Under the pieces are notes generated by a model that was not told the origin of the DNA, made no database searches, and saw only the letters and a list, made by a program, of their open reading frames with translations. DNA of 19,886 nucleotides from Planctomycetota bacterium (GTDB lineage Bacteria; Planctomycetota; PUPC01; JACPCR01): positions 1-19,886 of the forward strand of contig JASLXP010000432.1 of assembly GCA_030740295.1 (NCBI GenBank). Reading direction: 5' to 3'. Each line of letters begins with the position of its first letter. Positions within the stretch are counted from its first letter, which is position 1. Below are positions 14,720 through 19,886 of this stretch, one piece after another. The translations under genes were made by a program, and so were the position numbers.

Positions 14720-14824
14720 TCAAAATATTCGCTGTTACGTTAATCAGTCATTCCGTCTGCTGATCTTAGATCACTGATCGTTTCATTTCTTTCCACATAG
14801 TCACCACATCTCTGGAGCAGAACC

Positions 14825-15673
14825 GTGCCCGAGAAACCTGAAATCTCATCTGAATGCATCATGCCGACGCTCTGCGTTCCTGACCTCCCTGCAACTGTGG
14901 ATTTCTACAAGGAGCATCTCGGTTTTGAAGTTGAATTCCTGTGGGGTGACCCACCCGCGCATGCTGGAATGTGCCTGGACGGCGTCTCGATCCATTTTTC
15001 CAGAGGCAAAGCTGGCCCCGATGGCTTCTGGCTCTATTTCGTCGTCGATGACGTGGATTCTCTTCACGCATACTACACCACCACAGATGTGGAAGTTCTC
15101 GGCGAGCCCGTTGCCCAGCCCTGGGAAATGCGTGAGTTCGAGGTCAAAGACCTGAATGGCTACCTCCTTCGATTTGGCCAGTCCGACAGCACGGCAGGTG
15201 AGAAGCTGAAGATCGAGCGAGTGCCGGTGGATGCCCGCATCGAGAGACGATTGGCCGCGGTGATGGAAGACGTTGCCGCCCACAAAGGTATGAGCGTCAG
15301 CGAAATGCTCGAGGAAACGTTGCTTCACACATTTGAAGCCTTGCCCAACTACTCAGGTGCCGCGAGCCCGCACACCAGGAAGACGATGCGGCATATTGAA
15401 GATCTCAAGAAGAAACACGGCATCGATTACGATACGCACGCGAGCTATCGATTTACACGCACGCGAGCTATCGATTTACGGAAGATTAGTAGGTCTGGGC
15501 AGGTGCGCTCCGCGGCCGCTTTGCCTTGTCGCGGAGCGAAAAGACCACATCTGTCATTCTCTCCGCGCTTCGAGCCTGATATGCAGTTCCGTATCCCGGC
15601 CGTCACGCATCAGCTTTACGCTCGCCTTTTCCCCGGGAGGTGTAATCAATACATGCTGGATGAGGTCTGTTGA
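14825..15673 (+). CDS. VOC (glyoxalase/bleomycin-resistance) domain protein, C-terminus altered by frameshift
   Basis: The start is GTG 14825 with GGAG seven bases upstream. Residues about 10-118 form a VOC domain: MPTLCVPDLPATVDFYKEHLGF, then a beta hairpin region (GVSIHFSRG), DGFWLYFVVDDVDSLHAYY and MREFEVKDLNGYLLRFGQ. A helical tail follows (RIERRLAAVMEDVAAHKGMS...TRKTMRHIEDLKKKHGIDYD). At HASYRFT a 23-bp tandem duplication (15434-15479) shifts the frame. Without it the protein would end three codons later at TAG 15487-15489 (about 213 residues). As it stands, 69 foreign-looking residues are added, running through a hairpin and 120 bases into the convergent protease gene. VOC proteins include dioxygenases, lyases and resistance proteins; no specific activity can be assigned. 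Confidence 0.85.
   Translation: MPEKPEISSECIMPTLCVPDLPATVDFYKEHLGFEVEFLWGDPPAHAGMCLDGVSIHFSRGKAGPDGFWLYFVVDDVDSLHAYYTTTDVEVLGEPVAQPWEMREFEVKDLNGYLLRFGQSDSTAGEKLKIERVPVDARIERRLAAVMEDVAAHKGMSVSEMLEETLLHTFEALPNYSGAASPHTRKTMRHIEDLKKKHGIDYDTHASYRFTRTRAIDLRKISRSGQVRSAAALPCRGAKRPHLSFSPRFEPDMQFRIPAVTHQLYARLFPGRCNQYMLDEVC
15434..15479. repeat. 23-bp perfect tandem duplication inside the VOC gene
   Basis: Two identical 23-base units lie back to back, 15434-15456 and 15457-15479, each starting ACGCACGCGAGC and ending ATCGATTTAC. The length is not a multiple of three, so the second copy shifts the reading frame. Removing one copy restores a stop shortly after, in frame. Confidence 0.95.
15506..15538. 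terminator. Inverted repeat between convergent genes (possible terminator)
   Basis: CGCTCCGCG (15506-15514) and CGCGGAGCG (15530-15538) form a perfect 9-bp GC-rich stem with a 15-base loop between the original end of the VOC gene and the end of the protease gene. Neither strand has a T-run directly after it, so Rho-independent action is uncertain. Its presence suggests that this stretch was 3' untranslated before the VOC frame was extended. Confidence 0.45.
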
Positions 15674-16567
15674 GGTGCGGACATGGCGTTCATTGAATTC
15701 ATAGATGAGGTCTCCCTTGAGTACACCCGCTTTGTGCGCAGGACTGCCTTCGATAACCGTCTCAACGACTGCCCCACGGACACCGTCTTTCACGTCAGCC
15801 TCGGTGAGATCCGCGACACGGATGCCCAGCCAGCCGTAATCCACTTTGCCATTCTTGATGAGCGATTTGGCAATACGCATCGCACGGTTGACCGGAATGG
15901 CAAAGCCGATGCCCTGGTAGCCGCCGGTCGTTGAAAAAATGAGGACATTGATACCGATCAGTTTGCCGTCGATATCCACCAAAGGTCCGCCGCTGTTGCC
16001 GGGATTGATGGCCGCGTCTGTCTGAACCATGTCGCCGTAATACTTGCCGCCCCGCCTCCGGGGGAGCGACCTGTTGAGCCCGCTGATAACTCCGACCGTG
16101 AGCGTCGGTTTCGCTTTTCGTGAGATGCCGAACGGATTGCCCAGCGCAATGCACCATTGACCGATTTTCAGCTTCTGTGAATCACCGGTTCTTACCGAAA
16201 TGAGATTCAATGCCGCGATCTTCAGGACTGCCAGATCAGAACGGCTGTCGCGACCGACGATTTTCGGCCGATACTTTTTTCCGTTGGAAAGGATGACCTG
16301 CAATTCTTCGCCATTCTCGATGACATGTTCGTTGGTGAGGATGTGGCCCTGGCCGTCAATGATGACCCCTGATCCAATATCAAACTCGGACTCAGTCGAA
16401 AAAGGATTCTGCTGACTGGTGCCTTTGCGCTTGATCGCAATCGTCACAACTGCGGGCCCCACATCTTCGCCGACCTTGATGAAGGAATCCTGCAGTTGCC
16501 TCGCGCCTTGAGCACGAAGAAGCGCTGCTGCACAGATGACTGGTATTGCCAATTTCAGTTTCAGCAT
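15554..16567 (-). CDS. DegP/HtrA-like serine protease with PDZ domain
   Basis: I use ATG 16567 because it gives a good signal peptide (MLKLKLAIPVICAAALLRAQ); a TTG 30 bases earlier is possible but places charged residues in front. The 337-residue protein is a trypsin-fold protease of the S1C family. The triad is H81 (ILTNEHVIENG), D111 (SRSDLAVLKI) and S192 (INPGNSGGPLVDIDG). A single PDZ domain follows at about residues 245-337 (YGWLGIRVADL...GSPAHKAGVLKGDLIYEFN). It should work in the periplasm on misfolded or specific proteins. It is the third gene of a minus-strand group after the PfkB kinase and thpR, 36 bases from thpR. Its end is overlapped by the frameshifted VOC gene. Confidence 0.95.
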   Translation of the reverse strand: MLKLKLAIPVICAAALLRAQGARQLQDSFIKVGEDVGPAVVTIAIKRKGTSQQNPFSTESEFDIGSGVIIDGQGHILTNEHVIENGEELQVILSNGKKYRPKIVGRDSRSDLAVLKIAALNLISVRTGDSQKLKIGQWCIALGNPFGISRKAKPTLTVGVISGLNRSLPRRRGGKYYGDMVQTDAAINPGNSGGPLVDIDGKLIGINVLIFSTTGGYQGIGFAIPVNRAMRIAKSLIKNGKVDYGWLGIRVADLTEADVKDGVRGAVVETVIEGSPAHKAGVLKGDLIYEFNERHVRTSTDLIQHVLITPPGEKASVKLMRDGRDTELHIRLEARRE

Positions 16568-16603
16568 TCTTCCATTCCATTCTTCCTTCCCACCCAAACT
16601 CCT

Positions 16604-17161
16604 TCACTCTAAATTGTAAGTATTGAGCCGCGTATAGACCGCGCCCGACGGATTCAGCTCACTTTGCATGAAGACAAATTCGCTAACTCGGAACGAGCCG
16701 AATGATTTGGATTCGTCCTTCTGTATCCGTTCCACTACCGGCGGAAGGCCCTTCGGCGACTTCACCCGACCGAGAGTGAGATGCGGGTTGAAGCCTCGCT
16801 TCTCCTTCTTGAAACCAAGCTCCTTCGCTGCCGCCTCCACCGAGCGAGCCAGCTCAGTAAGAGAATTAGCGCCGTCCGCGACACCAGCCCAGAGTATGGA
16901 CGGCCGCCGAAGATTAGGGAACGCACCAAGGCCCTGAAGTGCCATTTCGAAAGGCGCAGTTGCTTTTGCGACGGACTGAAACAGCTCATCCAGTAAATCC
17001 GCCTGTGTCTGATCAATTTCGCCGAGGAACTTGAGCGTGATGTGCATCTGACCGGGTTTGGTCCAGCGCACTTTTGCATCGAATGACTGCAGCCTTTTCT
17101 GATACGCGATCACCTCCGTCCGCAAATCATCTGGGATTTCGACCGCGACAAATGTGCGCAT
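16604..17161 (-). CDS. thpR: RNA 2',3'-cyclic phosphodiesterase (ThpR/LigT family)
   Basis: This 185-residue protein has the 2H phosphoesterase plan. It begins MRTFVAVEIPDDLR and contains the two catalytic HxTx motifs at H40-I-T42 (MHITLKFLGEI) and H127-L-T129 (FNPHLTLGRVKS), about 85 residues apart as in the family. Members open 2',3'-cyclic phosphates on RNA to 2'-phosphates in the cytoplasm. The length is typical. Its start lies two bases after the stop of the PfkB-kinase gene, so it is in the same transcript, with the protease gene following. Why it should be grouped with a sugar kinase and a periplasmic protease is not evident from sequence. Confidence 0.93.
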   Translation of the reverse strand: MRTFVAVEIPDDLRTEVIAYQKRLQSFDAKVRWTKPGQMHITLKFLGEIDQTQADLLDELFQSVAKATAPFEMALQGLGAFPNLRRPSILWAGVADGANSLTELARSVEAAAKELGFKKEKRGFNPHLTLGRVKSPKGLPPVVERIQKDESKSFGSFRVSEFVFMQSELNPSGAVYTRLNTYNLE

Positions 17162-17163
17162 GA

Positions 17164-18063
17164 TCAGAAGGCCAGCATGTTCTGGTACTCGGCGAGCCGC
17201 TCTTCTACGTGCTCGGCCGTCGTCTCCCTGAGTCTGTCGAGGCTGAATGCCTCGCAGGTAAACGTGGCCACCACAATTCCATGTGCCACCGCCCTCTTGA
17301 GGCTGTCAAAGTTGATCTCGCCGTGGCTCGCCAGGTAGCCCATCATGCCACCGGCGAAGCTGTCGCCCGCGCCCGTTGGATCGACGAGGTTGTGGAGCGG
17401 GTACGCGGGCAGGTTGACCACCTGACCGTCCATGACCACGGTCGCGCCATGTTCGCCTTTTTTGATGACTGCCATTTCGGGGCCCATTTCCAGAATCTTC
17501 TGACCGGCGATGACCAGGTTGTCCTCGCCGGTCAGCATCTTGGCCTCCATGTCATTCAGCACGATGCCCATCACTTCCTTGAGCAGGGCTTTCACCTCCT
17601 CGGGTTCGGTATCGATCCAGAGATTCATGGTGTCCATGAAGGTGAGCTTCGCATGCTGCACCTGCTGAAGCACACCGCGCTGCAGCGCAGGATGGATATT
17701 GGCAAGAAATTGAAAATCGTTCGCCCTGGATGCTTCAGAAATCTGCGGATCGAATTCTGCAAAAACGTTGAGTTGGGTGTCGTGGGTCTCCGCCATCGAC
17801 ATGTCGCCGTCATATGAACCTGTCCATCTGAAAGTCTCGCCATCGGCAACCTGCAGGTCCCTCGTATCGATGCCGCGATCGACGAGCATGTCGACGTGTT
17901 CCTGCGGAAAGTCCTGTCCCACTACGCCGACCACATGCACCTTGGTAAACAGGCTGGAAGCCATGGAAAAAAAAGTCGCAGAGCCGCCCAGCGCGTTTTC
18001 AACCCGGCCGGCAGGGGTAGTCACAGAATCAAGGGCAATCGAACCGACGACAGTAAGGGACAT
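17164..18063 (-). CDS. PfkB-family carbohydrate/nucleoside kinase
   Basis: This 299-residue protein has the ribokinase fold. The N-terminal MSLTVVGSIALDSVTTP strand and NALGGSATFFSMASS (GG motif for sugar binding) are followed by VGVVGQDF, FMDTMNLWID, a middle GIVLNDMEAKMLTG (the N/E phosphate-site motif), and the C-terminal signature DPTGAGDSFAGGMMGYLA with the catalytic Asp D234. It phosphorylates a sugar or nucleoside with ATP; the exact substrate is not readable. GGAG lies five bases before ATG 18063. It is the first gene of the minus-strand group kinase - thpR - protease. Its upstream region is the repeat-rich gap 18064-18701. Confidence 0.93.
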   Translation of the reverse strand: MSLTVVGSIALDSVTTPAGRVENALGGSATFFSMASSLFTKVHVVGVVGQDFPQEHVDMLVDRGIDTRDLQVADGETFRWTGSYDGDMSMAETHDTQLNVFAEFDPQISEASRANDFQFLANIHPALQRGVLQQVQHAKLTFMDTMNLWIDTEPEEVKALLKEVMGIVLNDMEAKMLTGEDNLVIAGQKILEMGPEMAVIKKGEHGATVVMDGQVVNLPAYPLHNLVDPTGAGDSFAGGMMGYLASHGEINFDSLKRAVAHGIVVATFTCEAFSLDRLRETTAEHVEERLAEYQNMLAF

Positions 18064-18159
18064 GAGAACTCCAGGGGACTTGGCAAAAGTGAGGCCGGGA
18101 TTTTAACGAGGCTTATCCGATGTTTGAATCGGTTGTGGAGGGAGGGATGCGGAGTTGAG

Positions 18160-18465
18160 GACGTAGGATGGGACGTAGGATGGCCGAGACGGACACCTGT
18201 CCGTCCTACGTCTGCGATGCACCTCGTATCCGTCTCATCGTAGGACGCATCGTAGGACGGACGGTCTGTCCGTCTTTCGAGCCGATAGGCTCGTATTCGT
18301 CTCATCGTAGGCCGGGCTGATGGCCCGGCTCCGAAGACGGACAACCTGTCCGTCCACGTCCTTAACTCCGCACCATTCTTTCGTAGGATGGGCGTCCTCG
18401 CCCGTAGGATGGCCGCGTCCGCTGAGACGGCCGAGACGGCCATCCTACTTCCCATCCTACGAAAG
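18160..18465. repeat. Cluster of nested inverted repeats in a 638-bp intergenic region
   Basis: The gap 18064-18701 has no credible gene but is packed with hairpins. At 18172-18212 GACGTAGGA/TCCTACGTC encloses CGGACA/TGTCCG. Then come GACGGAC/GTCCGTC (18256-18274), GAGCC/GGCTC (18279-18292), GCCGGGC/GCCCGGC (18311-18329) and GACGGACA/TGTCCGTC (18336-18354). A large one at 18379-18464 has a perfect 14-bp outer stem (TTTCGTAGGATGGG) and a perfect 12-bp inner stem (GTAGGATGGCCG, 18404-18415 with 18437-18448). The words GTAGGATGG and GGACGG recur many times on both strands. The rest of the gap, 18470-18701, shows nothing clear. Confidence 0.85.
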
Positions 18466-18701
18466 CGTGCTCGCCCCGTCACGAATCGAATAATTTCGGA
18501 TGGACTCTCAAATGGCGAGATGCGCGACAGGCTCCAAAGGGCCAGAATTCGATTATGAGGAAGATTACGATAAAGATTAAGAGAAGGAATTCGGTGGGAA
18601 ACGCTTTCGGGCTTGCCGCCTCCTATCCTCCCACACCCTTCTTGACGCTCCGGATGCTCCATCTACCATATCCGACCCGCCTCCAACGAGTTTGAGCATC
18701 C

Positions 18702-19886
18702 GTGAAGTTTCTTAATCCCGCGCTACTGTCCGGCATCGGGCTGGTGGCCGTTCCTATCATCATTCATCTGATCAATCGTCGCAGGTATCGCACGATAGAG
18801 TGGGCCGCGGTGGACTTTCTCTTGAACGCGCTGCAGCGGCGAACGCGGCGGCTTCAACTGCAGGATCTGATTCTTCTTCTGCTGCGTATCGCTTTATTGG
18901 CGCTGCTGGTGCTGGCGTTATCGAGGTTTACGGTGCCGACGACTGCGGCGAAAGGGCCGTCCGGCAGCGGGACGAATATCATGCTCATTCTGGATCGTTC
19001 GATGAGCATGGGGTATCAGGTGGGCGGCAAAACACGTCTGGACGCGGCGAAGCAAAGGGCCTTTGAAATTCTCGAACAGTCGGAACAGGGCTCGGCCATC
19101 GCCGTGGCAACACTGCCGGACAGCACGGCCACGCGGGCCTTCTTCCGGACATTCGACCCGTTGCTTGCCAAAGAGCTCGTTGAACGAGCGGACGTGTCTT
19201 ACGAAGCCTTCGCGGTCGATCAGACCGTACGGCAGGCTCTTGAGTATCTGCAGAATTCCGAACTCGATGGATGGGAAGTCTACCTGCTTTCCGATTTTCA
19301 AGAGGTGGACTGGCGTGAGGCATACCAGGAAGTGGCGGGGCTTTCCGAGGAGTTAGACAAGCTCGGCAAGTTCTTTTTCGTCTCCGTTAACAGCGGCCAG
19401 AATCAAAATGTAGCGTTGACTGAGCTCACTCTTGGCGATGCGCTGCTCGATACGCAGGGCGTGACGACATTCACCGCCCGGCTCGAAAACAAAGGCGCCT
19501 ACCCGGTCGAGGCCCTGCCGGTGCAGATAAAGATCGATGGCCGTCTGAGCGGCAGCAAAGACGTCAGCCTGCAGCCGAACGAATCGAAGAGCGTCTGGTT
19601 TCAACAGCGCCTTAAGCCGGGCGATGCTTACCAGGAAATCCAGGTCGAAGCCCAGCCGGACGGCCTGCCGGGAGATGACAAACGCCACCTGGTCGTTCGC
19701 GTCTCTTCCGGAAAACCAGTGCTCATCATTGACGGCAATCCATCGACCGAGCCGGTCTCGAGTGAAAGCAGTTTCCTCAGTTTTGCCCTGTCGCCTGATT
19801 TTTCCGATGAGGAGGGCGAGTTCGTTCTGCCGTTCAAGCCCATCGTGCGGACGGTCGACACCCTCGAGGCATCGGATCTTGTCGAG
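18702..19886 (+). CDS. BatA-type membrane protein with VWA domain (3' end outside window)
   Basis: The frame is open from GTG 18702 to the last base (395 codons visible). The protein starts MKFLNPALLSGIGLVAVPII, the typical BatA N-terminal region, with membrane segments at about residues 4-25 and 57-76 (LILLLLRIALLALLVLALSR). A von Willebrand A domain follows from about residue 92; its metal-site motif D98-R-S100-M-S102 (LILDRSMSMG) is intact, and a later TxxP-like stretch and DFQEVDW fit the fold. After residue 240 there is an immunoglobulin-like region (FTARLENKGAYPVEALPVQI), then GKPVLIIDGNP. Such proteins sit in the inner membrane, often in MoxR/DUF58/BatA clusters; the genes to the right would test this. 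The ribosome-binding site is weak (GAG about 9 bases upstream). Confidence 0.9.
   Translation, partial: MKFLNPALLSGIGLVAVPIIIHLINRRRYRTIEWAAVDFLLNALQRRTRRLQLQDLILLLLRIALLALLVLALSRFTVPTTAAKGPSGSGTNIMLILDRSMSMGYQVGGKTRLDAAKQRAFEILEQSEQGSAIAVATLPDSTATRAFFRTFDPLLAKELVERADVSYEAFAVDQTVRQALEYLQNSELDGWEVYLLSDFQEVDWREAYQEVAGLSEELDKLGKFFFVSVNSGQNQNVALTELTLGDALLDTQGVTTFTARLENKGAYPVEALPVQIKIDGRLSGSKDVSLQPNESKSVWFQQRLKPGDAYQEIQVEAQPDGLPGDDKRHLVVRVSSGKPVLIIDGNPSTEPVSSESSFLSFALSPDFSDEEGEFVLPFKPIVRTVDTLEASDLVE

Noticed and set aside
18160..18465. CRISPR array
   Set aside because: The repeated words are palindromic and irregularly spaced, with no constant repeat-spacer period and no cas genes.
18021..18662. 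Minus-strand open frame through the repeat-rich gap
   Set aside because: It runs through nested inverted repeats and is rich in Arg/Ser from repeat words; it also overlaps the kinase start.

Overview
The window reads as one contig of an uncultured, Gram-negative-type bacterium with fairly high GC. Planctomycete-like or Hydrogenedentes/Poribacteria-like lineages fit best (inference). Pointers are the BatA-type VWA protein at the right edge, several UroD-superfamily paralogues, a DUF4003-like protein, a PhyH dioxygenase, and large GC-rich palindromic intergenic repeats. TGA is used as an ordinary stop in many genes here, so the genetic code is standard.

Layout. (1) 2-6360, plus strand: a tight cluster of a truncated glycan-enzyme-like protein, a UroD-like methyltransferase homologue, a second toroid-like protein, an MttB-family methyltransferase without a pyrrolysine codon, and a second UroD-like protein with an HxC metal motif, translationally coupled to mttB. 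(2) 6441-8663, minus strand: a third UroD-like protein and a DUF4003-like protein. (3) 8664-9289: intergenic, dominated by a 226-bp nested palindrome. (4) 9271-10629: an AT-richer patch with three small unrelated minus-strand ORFs, each next to sequences that look like integron attC sites. I read it as a gene-cassette array without an integrase in view. (5) 10891-12051, minus strand: an exported thioredoxin-like protein whose frame is broken by one TGA exactly at the first redox cysteine (W-TGA-P-F-C), followed by a SECIS-like hairpin. This is a candidate selenoprotein. (6) 12317-13353, plus strand: a NimA/PNPOx-like flavoprotein and a DinB-like protein whose Shine-Dalgarno is locked in a hairpin. 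(7) 13537-14719, minus strand: an overlapping pair, unknown protein plus PhyH dioxygenase. (8) 14825-15673, plus strand: a VOC-domain protein frameshifted near its end by a 23-bp tandem duplication. (9) 15554-18063, minus strand: a probable operon PfkB sugar kinase - thpR - DegP/HtrA protease. (10) 18064-18701: intergenic full of nested inverted repeats. (11) 18702 to the edge, plus strand: a BatA/VWA membrane protein, truncated by the window.

How the genes may work together. Region 1 looks like a corrinoid-dependent methyl-transfer module (MttB plus MtaA/MtbA-like UroD proteins) placed beside carbohydrate-active-like enzymes. No corrinoid protein or reductive activase is in view, so the substrate is unknown. 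The other regions are separate housekeeping or accessory units. The two strongest novelty signals are the candidate UxxC thioredoxin (10891-12051) and the integron-like cassette patch (9271-10629).
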